Shown: positions 1 through 11,389 of the stretch, piece by piece
How positions within the stretch are numbered: position 1 is the stretch's first letter
How the letters are laid out: each line of letters opens with the position of its first letter
Origin: Hyposmocoma kahamanoa
Taxonomy: Eukaryota; Arthropoda; Insecta; Lepidoptera; Cosmopterigidae
Length of the DNA: 64,000 nt
Direction of reading: 5' to 3'
Assembly (NCBI RefSeq): GCF_003589595.1
Contig: NW_020653409.1
Coordinates: 1,408,175-1,472,174 of the forward strand
Translations under genes and position numbers: made by a program
The notes under the pieces: model-generated
What the model saw: the letters and a program-made list of their open reading frames with translations, nothing else
Databases searched by the model: none
What the model was told of the DNA's origin: nothing

Positions 1-125
1 CTTCTGCATCCTTATCCTTCAAAACCGCAACGCAGTAATACATTACTGCGGCAGCAATACGTGAGGCGACATTATTTCCCTAGACAAAGTCATTCACAAG
101 GAGCTCTAACTAAACACCTCCTAAG
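1..125 (-). repeat. R290 repeat, head half, cut by window edge
   Basis: R290 is my label for an interspersed repeat of about 290 bp. In its plus sense it runs from a GAGCTCCTTGTGAAAG-like head through a CAAGCAGTAATG block, an ACAGGCACATGGGACTTGTC block and a TGGCACTGCAACTGTTATGG block to an ATTATAAAAAAA tail. The A-rich tail suggests a retroposon. This copy keeps only the head. Confidence 0.7.
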
Positions 126-632
126 TCGCGAGAGATATTGCTACTTATTAATCACAAATATCCGTAACTTAAAATTTAAAATCATTGGACCTCTTAAGTG
201 AGAAACAACCATTCTCCCATCGAGTTATCACCTCTTATTACACTCCAGTTTAATCTACTAAGTAAATCCCTTAATGGATTGCCAATGCTCCTGGCTAGAG
301 TAGCGATTCAGACATTGCCTCTTTTTTAAATAAATATGCTGAGCATTAGACCATTACAGGTAGATGCGGTGGATATTTATGTCTAGAGAACCGCACCCAT
401 TCGCCCCTTTTTCATTAAAAATGGCGTATTACCCCTTTAGTGGTTAAAAAGGGTGTAGGAGGACGAGTATCAGATCCTGCGCATGACCCCGTTAATAAAT
501 TACTCACTCTCACTGCACCCAACCACGGGATTTTATGCTAATATGGACTTCACCAGGTAAGGTCAGTACAAAAATTTTGCAATACGACAATAAGGCCCCC
601 ATTGAAGGACGATTTTTCGTTTCGATCATCAA

Positions 633-745
633 TTACAGGCACATGAGACTTGTCAACTTATGTCCCAGGGTGACGGGCGCATTGGCAGTGCCCCTCAGAT
701 CTCTGTGATTTCAAGCACGTGATTTGGTCTCATAAAAAAACCATC
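633..745 (+). repeat. R290 repeat, middle and tail
   Basis: Starts at the ACAGGCACATG block and is deleted before the tail. Confidence 0.65.
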
Positions 746-1059
746 GCTACTCCCATGGCGTTCAAGTTAATCCTTAACGGCATAATAGTAATATCGTTTA
801 TTGAAAAACATGTTGTTACATATAGGTCTAGTAGTAGTTGGTAAACTATCAAACATATACCCTGTAAGGGCGCAGCAATAAACATACGCTATCGATCCAT
901 GTAATGAAGACAAATCGTGTTATATGGGAGCCGAGAGAGAAAGTAATCATAATAGAAGACGAAGAAGGCTCTCATCACAACACACCTTTAATATAAATAC
1001 ATATGTGATTTCTGCCCGAAAATGTAGTAAAAACCAGCCAAAGAACTGAGAAAACGAAA

Positions 1060-1545
1060 ACCTAAAAAGTATAATCTCAGTACAGAGTACTAAAAAAACC
1101 GACCTCAAAAGTACGTGGAATTACGTCTATTTGCTAAGTTTTATTGAAATGCCCCCCCCCTAGTTCGCCACTATACAGGATTTGACACTGAAGGTAATAA
1201 AAATAGGTTCTCACTACGACACTACTCAAAGTATATTGAGAGAAAAACGCTGGAATTGGATTTGTTGGATAGCAAAATCAACCATTAAAGTAATTGCTCC
1301 TAAATTAAAGTTAGGCCCTATTTATAAAAATGAATCTTCATGCGTGAACACCACCCTTCGAGGTGGATGATTTTCTTCAAAATGAAATTGGACCACTATG
1401 GAAGTACCCCCTTTCCAATAAAAAAAGAATCATGAAAAACGGTTCAGAAATACCGGAGTTATCGCGTAACATACATACAAAAAACAAAAAAAAGAACATA
1501 CAGTCGAATTGAGAACCTCCTCCTTTTTTGAAGTCGGTTAAAAAT
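1060..1545 (-). repeat. ACCGACTTC-core interspersed repeat, near full length
   Basis: Minus-strand copy. It carries a GTCGGTTTTTTTAGTACTCTG-type edge at 1075-1102 and TTTTTGAAGTCGGTTAAAAA at 1524-1544. The two sub-terminal blocks are inverse to each other. The 62- and 105-codon frames over its two sides are not genes. Confidence 0.7.
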
Positions 1546-1974
1546 AAAGAGCGATGGAATTCACTCTGGAGCTACTGCTCCATATCATATATTGTACGAA
1601 ACACCCAGACCAGAATGAATCTTGAAGGTTGTAACTCTGTACAAAATGCAAGTCCGATCTTGCATGGAGTATTATTTTTTAATTATTTCATATATTTATA
1701 TATTACATACATTATTATGCTGCCTGGCTCTGCGTTCCGGCTTATTGGCGACGATGAGCTCCAATCTAAATTTCATAGTTTAGCCCACAGGGGCAAAGTA
1801 CCTGTCTGTCCGTTTTCTACAGAATACACTTCGGTGAACCCATGAGCTTCATCAGCTCATTCCACGCGCCCCCTTTTACCATCGAACATATAGATCTACG
1901 TCGGAATATGATCCCTTCTTCTTATTATTTAGGCTCTTGTCGGTGGAGTATTCGAGAGATCTCTGTTTAGTGCT

Positions 1975-2202
1975 TTAGCCTTGATTTCCTGATACGACAC
2001 GACATTCTTTTTCCTTTATCTGATCTTCCTCTCTCGGTCTTTCTCTGCCTCTCTTCCCTTCGATCTTCCCTTCTATTATGTTTTTAAGAAAACAGTCGTA
2101 ACGCATCAGATCACCAAACATCCCTACCAGATACATATTTCCGTCAAGTGTATTAAGTGCATTTTTTTTGTATTGCATCGTTATCTTTTGTTTACAGCCC
2201 AT
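1975..2202 (-). mobile_element. RTE-like retrotransposon fragment
   Basis: The minus-strand reading has Met-Arg-Tyr-Asp, then Ile-Ile-Glu-Gly-Lys-Ile-Glu-Gly-Lys-Arg-Gly-Arg-Glu-Arg-Pro-Arg. This pattern is common near the C-terminus of insect endonuclease/reverse-transcriptase proteins. No other domain is present. Confidence 0.4.
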
Positions 2203-2259
2203 TCTGCTCCAGGTTTCCGTTTAGCCCAGGTGTCCGAGCACATACAACAAAAACTTATG

Positions 2260-2288
2260 TGAAATAACATTGTAACAATGTTATTTCA
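2260..2288. repeat. Small hairpin, 13-bp arms
   Basis: TGAAATAACATTG and its exact complement around TAA. No run of T follows, and nothing suggests a function. Confidence 0.5.
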
Positions 2289-2948
2289 TTTAATTTTCAC
2301 ATAAAACTGCTTGATATTTAGGATTTATTTTTAACATAACACTAAAATCTTAATGCATACTTCAAACACAAAATTTAAAATCAACATCAAAATTGCGTAA
2401 AAATACGTACGCGTTGAAAATTATGATGTCCATGATCAAAATGAGTGAAAAACACTTAATCCGTCAATAATATTTGTTTAGGCCTGTGTGGAGTCTAAGC
2501 AACATCCATTAAGCCTAGTAAATGCACAATAAGTTCCACAATCAAGAATATTTTTCTGACCTTACAGGCATTATAGCGAGACGGTGGTAAAATAGTGATT
2601 TTAATTTAAAACCGCCCGTAGCGGTCCTAATTTCGCACTTTGTGCAGTGTACACATATGGTGGTCGCACTTCGTCAACATTATTATAATGATAAACATTA
2701 TTGTTTACAATATACCCGAAGTAATTTATTAGAGACTGTAAACATTGTACAGGGCGGTGGTAGCTTAGTGTGAGATGTACCTATGACATAAATTTCTAAG
2801 TTACGTACCGTTGTGAATGTTTAATGCAATATCTTCGCTAATATTGAATGGGAACATAGTAATGGAACCTGGGAGTTTACTCCTGTTCTCCGTTCCACAT
2901 CCGTCCAAAACAATTCCTATCAAATACTATACTCGATCAAATCAGAAG

Positions 2949-2970
2949 AGAATAATAATAATAATAATAA
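2949..2970 (+). repeat. (AAT)n microsatellite
   Basis: About seven AAT units; adjacent to a relative of the 37694 foldback element. Confidence 0.8.
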
Positions 2971-2978
2971 CAACGCTA

Positions 2979-3250
2979 ACATGACGAGTTCTTAGGTTTT
3001 CGCGATTGTTACACATAGTTTGTTTTTTCAAACAAACCGACGTTTCGGGCCCTTTACAGGTCCCATGGTCACGGTTGACTGAGGTGGTACAGTCTTCAAC
3101 CAGTTATGTCTAATATTAATGCAAACCACCCTATTTTTTCACTATAGTTACAATAGTTATTAATTAAATACCTTATTTTTAATTTTACAAAGAAAACATT
3201 CCAATTTACGCTACATTAAGTTTTACAAATTATTTTATTGAATGAATTTT
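2979..3250 (-). mobile_element. Penelope-type terminal fragment
   Basis: Matches 15346-15690 in the same orientation, minus the coding part. It contains a CAAACAAACCGACGTTTCGG-like core and an AT-rich tail. Confidence 0.65.
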
Positions 3251-3279
3251 TATTAAGTTTAATTTATTATTAACACATG

Positions 3280-3445
3280 ACTCCGCGCTAGGGAAATCCT
3301 GTATCGCGGGTGCCATGGACACACATTACACCCAAAAACCATAAATTACACCCAAATTCACTGGAAAATATATATTGGCCATACAAATATTTCTCCCGAC
3401 CTGGGAATCGAACCCGAGACTCCGCGTGGCAGTCCAGCTGCAATT
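3280..3445 (-). mobile_element. tRNA-derived SINE (family S1), minus copy
   Basis: Minus strand holds the tRNA-like head near 3400-3442 with a B-box (GGGTTCGATTCC-like), then the family body with the CATGGCACCCGCGATACAGG segment. It lies head to head with the next copy. Confidence 0.8.
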
Positions 3446-3448
3446 TTA

Positions 3449-3640
3449 ACTGCCTCAGTGGCCGAACGGTTACCATGCCGGACTGCCACGCAGAGAGAGA
3501 GAGATATTTGTATGGCCTACATTTATTTCTCTCGTGAGTTTGGGTGTAATTTGTGGTTGTCTATGTGTGTCTCCATTGCACCCGCGACACAGAGTTTCCC
3601 TAGTACGGGGCTATGTTGAGTGTGTGTGTTATTATTTCAC
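3449..3640 (+). mobile_element. tRNA-derived SINE S1, plus copy
   Basis: A-box region TGGCCGAACGGTTACCATGC, then the body. The B-box portion is replaced by a short GA repeat, a head deletion, so this copy could not be transcribed normally. Confidence 0.8.
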
Positions 3641-4534
3641 TGAAATAACTATTTTACATGGAACTTACTGCGACTGGAAATTTCACCAGCACCCCTACTC
3701 TTCAAAACCGGAACGCATTAATACTAACATTGCTGCCCTAGAAGATGAACTTCTTACTGGTGTTCACTTTTATTGACATTTTCTCTTCCAACCGTGGCTA
3801 CACATTTTTGTTACACCCTGTGCTATTACGGGGTCCAGAGTAAGAGAATAAAAATCAATTTAAAAATACGCAGTTACATAACGTTAAAATAATTGCAAAC
3901 AAAATTCAAACGCTCGTTAAAAACGGGAAAAAACAACGATTCACACAAACTTTCGCAAACTCCGTTTGAATTTTGCGAATAATGCATAAAACTCTTGCAA
4001 TCCCTAATTACTCAGATGGAAAGAACTAAAAAAATACAGACTGAAAGAGGAAGCGGGCTCGTTAAAATTGGAGATGCTCGAATCAGTCCGCTTTCAACTG
4101 CTTTTCGAGTATTTATTTTTCATTTCTCTGAACAAAATGTTGAATTTCATTTAAATCTCTTAACGTTTACGGAGTAGATAGCACATTTGTACACATATCT
4201 GCTTATACATGAGATCTCATTTTAAATAGATTATTTTAAAGCACCGTGTATTTATTTAATGTTTTGTTTAAATGTTTTAATTTTTTTAATTGTTTTTGGT
4301 TTTTAGTACCAGGTTACACTAAAACACTAAATTGCATAGAACAATGGAAATCAAGTTTTTTTCGGGTTATATATACAACAAAAATGTTACAGTTTGTTCA
4401 TCACATACTACATGTAATAATAATGTGGCCAATAACCTGATCTCAAATTAGAAGATATCTCTTTGAGTATCGGAGCAACGGAATTCGGGGTGCTACCCAC
4501 AAGACCCAAACGAGGAACAATTTACAAAACTTCG

Positions 4535-4622
4535 TTTCTATAATTGATCTTCACGGGAATCGAACATTCAACCTCCACATCTAGCGCCCGCAATGTTAAC
4601 CGCTATACCACCGCGGTCAAAA
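4535..4622 (-). mobile_element. tRNA-like SINE head (family S3)
   Basis: Minus strand reads a tRNA-like head with the CGCGGTGGTATAGCGGTTAAC arrangement and a B-box-like GAATGTTCGATTCC. Related to 40494-40560. Confidence 0.6.
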
Positions 4623-4847
4623 ATACAAGAAAACAAGATTTATTGGCTGAAAAATATAATTAAGTTGGTATAGTATATTTAAGATCGTACATTTCACCAA
4701 AACCTGACATAGGAATATTATACACATTTCTTATATCACTTTTGATATAACATGCATTTAAAGTTAGATTTATAGATACAACAGCATAATAATATATATT
4801 ATAAATAACAATTAGAATTTAAATAAATTATAAAAATATGAAGACTT

Positions 4848-5145
4848 TTTTATAATATTATGAGACGGGACGAACAAGTCGTGCGTCTGATGGTAAGCGA
4901 ACCGCCTATCCATTACAGTTGCAGTGGCACTCAGAGCTCTAAATCGCAAATATCTGAGAGGCACTGCCACTGCGCCCGTCACCCTGAGACATAATTTGAC
5001 AAGTCCAAGTGCCTGTAATTTCACCAGCACCCTTTCTTACCCTTCCAAATCGGAAATCAGCAATGCTAATAATAATGCAGCAATGAAAAGGTAAGGTGGC
5101 AGTATTTCCCTGGACGAACTATTTCAAAAGAAGCTCTACTGGTAC
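4848..5145 (-). repeat. R290 repeat, near full length
   Basis: All blocks from tail (4848) to head (5145) are present. Confidence 0.75.
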
Positions 5146-5597
5146 TAATTACAGATTTACATTACATACATTATTTGCTATATCATTATCTCAAATTGTA
5201 ACAAACGACGTCCATTTTCTATGTTTGTGTAATAATATCATTAGGCGCTACAAAACACGTTATAAGCTCATTATACGTAAATGGCGAAGAGTGAGTCGTA
5301 AAAAATTTGAATAGAAAGTCAGTTATGCAACGGTACCTACATATGAATTGTACCCTAATAGTATCGACTTACTCCCGAATGACTTAACCTTAAAATACTT
5401 TCATAATTATTACCGGAAACAAAAATAAATACCGGCGAATAAAAACGAATATTATCAAAGGACATCACAGTTGCGGTATTGGGATAAGGGAAGCAATAAA
5501 CCTTTCGAAAAACAAACAATCTACAATACTAACTAAACTGCGTTTAAATAATTTGCTGATAAATAAACACACAATATACCTACAAAATTAATCACAT

Positions 5598-6090
5598 CTT
5601 CTCTGGCCAGAAGATTAAGCTCCGCTGCACACGCATTCCGCAGGATACGTGAGCTTACCGATGTTAATACTGCTAGACTAGTTTACTTTAGTTACTTCTA
5701 TAGTATTAGGTCCTACGGGATACTCATGTGGGGTAAAGCGGCAGACATTCAAATCATATTTGTATTACAAAAACGAGCGATTCGTTCTGTGTACCGTTTA
5801 GGTTCTCTCGGGTTTCTCTGAGAAAAAGTTTAAGGAGACTGGTATCATGGCATCACAGTACATTTACGGAAATATTTTGCATGCCCGTAAAATAGACATA
5901 ATTTCAATAAGAAATAAGATCCATAATATTAACCTTAAACGGTTTCGTTTAACCAAGGTAAACGACTCTTTTATGGGGAACTGTATACGTTTAAGATTCC
6001 GGTTAAGATTATAATTTCCTAAGTTTAAAAACTACATTAAAAATATTTTTATTAAACAGTCATATTACAAAATTGACGACTATGTGTTAG
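5598..6090 (+). mobile_element. Decayed copy of the same LINE
   Basis: Aligns with 9990-10530 but carries frameshifts and internal deletions, and stops before the 3' UTR. It lacks the RT active-site box. Confidence 0.8.
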
Positions 6091-7089
6091 ATAAAGATGT
6101 ATGGAAAGACGACATGGCTCTAGAACCGTCGAGTTCTGCGACGGCCGGCCGATAATAAGAGTACTTCATCAGTATCGTAAGTAACCACTTTCCATGAAAT
6201 TGATCCTGTCTCCCGAGTCCCAATCGTATAATATAAAGAAAATGCGTGGTTCCACTATACACAAGGCGGAAATGATAAATGAACAGCAAACGGCTTAGCC
6301 TGTGGCGTTATGAGCAAACACGCTGCGTGAAATTATGGGACATTCGCGGGAATAGCCTCAGGAAAATTACAGGAGCATGTAAGTTTCGCCAACTATGAGT
6401 AATACAGCGTGTATTTGGCATTAACCGCTCACGCGATGCGCTCCTCCTACCGCAAAATGGCGGCTATTTGGTTTCGCAAATTAAAAAGCATTCAGTTTAA
6501 ATACAAGTTTTTACAAATAAAAATTATTATTCTGCATTGCTAAATAAATACCCTTCGTACTACCAACAAAAACATCTCAAATAAAATGCAGTAATACACC
6601 GCAAATCCAGCACTTAAAAAGCACTAATGAAATTTTTGCTTGGATAAATATGATAATATTCCGTTTGAGTGGTTCTAACGTTTACCATGAAATTACTCCT
6701 TAAAGTATAGTTTATAGACATTTATATTCAGGGTAAACTTAAAAAACGCTACTTACTGTATGTTTTCAATAAATAAACACCAAAATCACCAGCCCAAACA
6801 ATCACACACACGATTGTCGTGACGTATTTTTGAAGTTGTTTATTTTTTTTAAATGACAAACCCAGGCATTAAAAACTTTGTGGTTTGCTAGAGTAGTTAC
6901 CGAAATAGCAATTAATATTAGTTCTTTTACCTGTTAGAACTTCGATATTCGATAAATCGGTATAAAATCATCACCGGCACCTCTAGGTGTGGTATGCGTC
7001 TACGGCTGCATATATCGCGTGAGGGGTTAAGCTCGGTTTAATTGGATATAGTGATCGATATGATTTAAGTTCTATATATCTTAGTCATT

Positions 7090-7350
7090 GAGTAGCGGTA
7101 GAGCACCTTGTGAAAGAGTTCGTCCAGGGTTGTACTGCCACCTTACCTATTTCTGCCCCCAAGCAGTAATGTCAGCGTTACTGTGTTCGGCTTCTGAAGG
7201 GTGCTGGTGAAATTACAGGCACATGGGACTTGTCAATTTATGTCTCAGGTTGACAGGCGCAGTGGCACTAAAACTCTGAGTGACACGGCAACTTTTATGG
7301 ACAGTTTACCATCAGATGCACGTCTTGTCCGTCCTGTATAAAAGAAGGAG
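7090..7350 (+). repeat. R290 repeat, near full length
   Basis: Complete except for loss of the CCCTCAGATCTTTG segment in the middle. Confidence 0.75.
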
Positions 7351-7764
7351 GCTTTGAAGTTGTAGTTTTCGCTGGACATTTATTTGGTACTTTTACAGTA
7401 ATAACTTTCCAGTTCACTCAATCAATGACTTGGTCTCGAAGTAGGAAATCCCTTGTATGAGTTTTAGAGTAACGGAATTCAATCCGAGGCAATAAACAGA
7501 ATACTCAGAACAGAACTAATTGAAAAAATTTCAATTCATCCTCATCACGCACCAACAGTGCAAGCCGGACCACTGAGCTTCAAATGCATGATTATATTAT
7601 ATTATATGGATATTCTTTCGTATTTTCGTTTTTAATAGTCGTTCATCGTTCTTTCTTATCAAACAATGAATAAATGATCTTCTGCTCAGTGAGATGGTTG
7701 ACATCTTTCTAATGTTTTGTTTTGAAAAAAGAACGTTTTCATTTTATTCGTTCGCCTTTATTAA

Positions 7765-8184
7765 GAGGGAGCATGTCAAAAAAGTTTTGACGTTGGCTCC
7801 GCCCAAATTTGTGAAACAAATATATGCCTGAAGTTCGCGTGACATGCGACAGGACATGTTGAATTTTGCGCATTAAAAGTACCAAATTCGTTTTAGCGGA
7901 TTAACTCTAAAACTAAAGGGATTAAAAAATAAAATATAATTAATTATCTAATTTTTGTCCTAATAACCTGTAGCATTTCGAGGATAAATCGAAAAAATGT
8001 GAAAATTAGAGGTCATTTCGTGATTTTTATCTATCGAGGAAACTTTATTGTTTTATGTTTCTGATTTACATCTATGCTTCAATATATCGTGTAGTTACTC
8101 ATACAATATTTTATTTTTAACTTTAAAGTGGATATACCCCTCTAAAATCAAATCGAAGATTAGGAATTTTTCCTCTGCTCCCTC
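7765..8184. mobile_element. TTAA-flanked MITE (420 bp)
   Basis: Terminal inverted repeats GAGGGAGCA (7765-7773) and TGCTCCCTC (8176-8184) are flanked on both sides by TTAA (7761-7764, 8185-8188). A TTAA target duplication is typical of piggyBac or Kolobok type transposases. No coding capacity. The superfamily is an inference from the target site only. Confidence 0.65.
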
Positions 8185-8204
8185 TTAAGTAATTTCGTAG
8201 TCTA

Positions 8205-8395
8205 TTTCTGCCACCAAGCAGTATTGTGTGCGTAAGCGTGCTGGTGAAATTACAAGCACATGGGACTTGTCAACGCATGATCTTTGCGATTAAAACCTCT
8301 AAGTGGCACTGCGACTGTTATGAATAGACGTGTCGCTTACCACCAGGCGCATGACTTGTTCATCCCGTCACTTGGTATTATAAAAGAAAAAAGAT
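8205..8395 (+). repeat. R290 repeat, head missing
   Basis: Begins at the CAAGCAGTA block about 20 bp after the TTAA MITE and ends in AAAGAAAAAAG, 80 bp before the candidate first exon. Confidence 0.7.
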
Positions 8396-8477
8396 AGTTT
8401 TCATCACCATCCACATTCAACGCTATCTACCGTAATCTTGCGCTGCTCTCACATATCTATAGCCCGCGATTTTGTAG

Positions 8478-8609
8478 ATGTCTTCTTATCCCGCTGAAAC
8501 GCTTGACCGTTTCTGTGATCCTTTTTTAGGTACTATTCCGCTGTCGTTTTACTCCATCGGTTCTCACCATTTCTCGTCTAAGGTTATTTTTACTGAAGCG
8601 GAACTACAG
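8478..8609 (+). CDS. Candidate first coding exon of the chitinase (weak)
   Basis: An ATG at 8478 opens 44 codons without a stop and ends at a GTAACC donor (8610). The acceptor TTACAG at 8657-8662, behind a pyrimidine-rich run, begins the well supported membrane-anchor exon. The join is in phase 0, so frame is kept. Against this call, the implied intron is only 53 nt, which is very short for a moth or butterfly. The peptide has no recognisable family features, and the frame also stays open through the supposed intron to 8708. The real start may instead be a short exon further upstream. Transcript data would settle it. Confidence 0.25.
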
Positions 8610-8662
8610 GTAACCGAGTTACCTCAATTTCTATTAACATTCCGTTTTTCTATTTGTTACAG

Positions 8663-8738
8663 TTGCCACCCAGATTGCTGCGGTGGGCGTTCACGCTCCT
8701 ACTGCTAGTAGCTGTCATCTCTGTCTCAGAATCTTCAC
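8663..8738 (+). CDS. Cht7: Group III chitinase, membrane-anchor exon (partial gene)
   Basis: This exon gives residues 1-25 of the visible protein, counted from the TTG leucine codon at 8663 because the true start is upstream. After Pro-Pro-Arg it encodes a strongly hydrophobic stretch (about residues 9-21, rich in Leu, Val, Ala and Ile) ending in Ser-Glu-Ser-Ser. This fits a signal peptide or signal anchor. Group III chitinases are known for an N-terminal membrane segment, so the product probably sits at the surface of cuticle-forming epidermal or tracheal cells. The acceptor is a pyrimidine tract plus TTACAG and the donor is GTAAGT. The exon is 76 nt and ends in phase 1; the leftover C joins AT of the next exon to make His26. 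The assignment depends on the in-frame join to the unmistakable downstream GH18 exons. Confidence 0.75.
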
Positions 8739-9374
8739 GTAAGTTTATCTTTATATTTCAGTTCTATTCAACGTTATTTGCATTATTCCTGATTACTCCC
8801 ACTCCATCGCCACCATCCATGGGACTGAGAATTTTTTTTTCCCAGTTGGCCTCACTGGCATGACACCGAAGGGAAAAACTAGGAATAAATTACTGTTTTA
8901 GAGCCGACGCTAATAGCGGCCTCTGGGAATTTTCTCCTTCCAGACAAAATATAGAGAAATAAAACAAATAAATGCCAACATTATCCTTCATAATTTATAC
9001 GATTTATTTTTGACAAAAACACATTTTTGACAATAAACATAAAAGTTAGCCTTTAGGTTTTTGTCGCGTGAAGCTAACCATTATATATTATTCCGAAAGG
9101 TCAAATAAAAGCGTTTTTATTTATTTTTTCAAACGACCGGCCATTACAGTGACAACAAGTCGGCCGAGTGACGTATTGGGACAGAGGAAAACAAATGGCT
9201 CTAACAATTTATAGCTGATAATTCGACAATTTGTTCTTCTCAAAAACATGGTGTGACATGTTATGCGACGGGTTAGGTGAAATGTGGATTAACATCCGGA
9301 GATAAAACTATACTAGGCGCAGCAGTCTTTCTTTCTTTGCTTCTTTCACATTTCTGCACATTTTGCGCTTGCGA

Positions 9375-9695
9375 AATTGTTTCAGGGGAAGTGGCAACAA
9401 CTATTTTGCTACATCAAATGGTTTAGGTATTTACTATTAAACAATGATCTTACAAATATATTCCTTACACTTAAGAATATTGTCTAAGAATGTGCTAATT
9501 TGTTACACGATAGGATATACTTTATCCGATCATATAAAATGCTCTATATACAGGATAAAGTAAATTCTAAAACGGATTATTTTGGAATAAAATATCTAAC
9601 TTGGGACGTAATTTTTATATGAAGATATTTCTCTGTAAGTTCCACAGAGAAGCTGCTAAATGTTGGTTTTCAATTGCAGCCCCATAGTTATTAAA
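9375..9695 (+). repeat. Unnamed repeat ahead of the LINE
   Basis: Contains CAAATGGTTTAGGTATTTACTATT and, at 9600-9680, a TTTTTATATGAAGATATTTCTC block. Both recur at 56395-56420 and 57565-57640, but are split there by about 1.1 kb. Confidence 0.5.
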
Positions 9696-9703
9696 CTCAC
9701 ATA

Positions 9704-10754
9704 GTGTTGTTTGCAGATGACACATCCTTGATTTTTAAAACAGACAGACATGACATTAACTATGACCATATTAATGATACCCTCTTTAAGGTAGTTTATT
9801 GGTTTAATGCTAACAATTTATTGCTTAATGCCAACAAGACAAAATGTGTTAAATTTGAATTACCTAACGTAAAATCGACTAGTCCAAGCATAGAAATAAA
9901 CGGAGAAAAGTTAGACTTTGTTAACAAAGCAGTCTTCTTGGGAGTGACCTTAGATAGTAAACTTCAATGGTTTCCACATATATCTTCCCTGGCCAGCAGA
10001 TTAAGCTCCGCTGCATATGCAGTCCGCAGAATACGTGAGCTTACCGATGTTAGTACTACTAGACTAGTTTACTTTAGTTACTTCCATAGTATAATGTCCT
10101 ACGGGATTCTCATGTGGGGTAAAGCGGCAGATATTCAAACTATATTTGTATTGCAAAAACGAGCGATTCGTTCTGTGTACCGTCTAGGCTCTCGGGTTTC
10201 TCTCAGAGAAAAGTTTAAGGAGACTGGTATCATGACTGTGGCATCACAGTACATTTACTCAAATATTTTATATGCCCGTAAAAATATACATAATTTCAAT
10301 AACAAAGAAGATATCCATAATATTAGCCTTAGAGCTAAATCCAAACTCAAGGTACCACGATTTCGTTTAACGAAGGTAAACAACTCTTTTATGGGGAACT
10401 GTACACGTTTTTACAATAAGATTTCGGAGTATATATTAAGTTTATCATTTCCTAAGTTTAAAACCTACATTAAAAATATTTTGATCGAAAATCATATTAC
10501 AAAATTGAAGACTACGTGTTAGATAAAGATGTATGGAAAGACGACATGGCTCCAGAATCCACACAAATTCGATTCGAAATCAAAAGTGTATTCTATAGCA
10601 TTTAAGTTTATTTGAAAAGAGCAATCCCTAGAGTTTCTTGCTCGTTCTTCTCAGGGAGGTCAGCGTAGTGAACGAGCAGTAGCTTAAATGTGACGTTTTC
10701 AAGTGTAAATTTATTTTACCTATGGAATAAATAATCTTTGACTTTGACTTTGAT
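9704..10754 (+). mobile_element. 5'-truncated jockey/CR1-like LINE, RT C-terminal part
   Basis: An open frame of 272 codons (9704-10522) starts right at the Phe-Ala-Asp-Asp box of non-LTR reverse transcriptase (Leu-Phe-Ala-Asp-Asp-Thr-Ser) and runs through the thumb and C-terminal region to its stop. A 3' UTR follows. The element ends in a short TTTGAC tandem tail (about 10735-10754), as many jockey- or CR1-like elements do. An in-frame TAA lies just upstream, so the endonuclease and most RT motifs are missing and the copy is dead. It is the longest of five copies in the window and still has an intact frame, so it is fairly young. It lies in intron 1, same strand as the chitinase. Confidence 0.85.
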
Positions 10755-11389
10755 TTGTCTCAAAATTTTGCAAATTGCTCAGCGGTTTAACTATACGCGG
10801 CGCCGTGCGCTGCCCTATTAGACAATATGGGGTGCTAGTTGACGTCGACTCTGTGTCAAATTGTCTCCGCCTGTTCTTAATTTAGTCGTATTAATTTACA
10901 GATTGCGGATTATAAGACGCAAGGGTTGACCCCCCCACATCTCACCTCCTAAAATCTAGGCTCACATTAAAATACATCGCCTTAACAAAGTCACCTATGA
11001 ACTCAATTATCTCAAGTCACATCAAAATTCATCATTTGAACGTTACTGCCTTTAAAATTGTGAAATGCTAGTTTCTTTCATGCGTGTAAGTTGATTAACC
11101 ATCGAGTAATTTTACAATTAGATTATGCAATTTGAGTGGAAGAAAGAAAGTTTCGCTCGTTTCGCTCATTTCGCTCGCTGTACTTTAATTATAATCTGAG
11201 AATCATTTTAACTAAACTAACGGATAACTCACGTATTTAAGTCAAATTTTTTAGAACTAGTGCGTGATTCTTAGTCACGAGATTCCGTTGCGGTGAGTCG
11301 ACGGAAACTGCTCACATAAAGCCCTGAAAGCCCAGTTACTCACAACAGGCGCGGGTGCGGGTGGCGGCAGCGAGCAACTACCCTACCAT

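Larger units (their letters stand above)
1..8477. other. 5' flank or upstream intron, no coding exon recognised
   Basis: No open frame here shows conserved protein features apart from retrotransposon debris. The stretch holds R290 copies, an ACCGACTTC-core repeat, a head-to-head SINE pair, a Penelope-type flank, a decayed LINE copy and a TTAA-flanked MITE, each listed separately. The parts 126-630, 770-1060, 1550-1970, 2290-2860, 3780-4530, 5150-5590 and 6100-7085 contain nothing I recognise. A 5' UTR or the true first coding exon of the chitinase could lie here, but I could not identify a promoter or such an exon. Confidence 0.6.
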
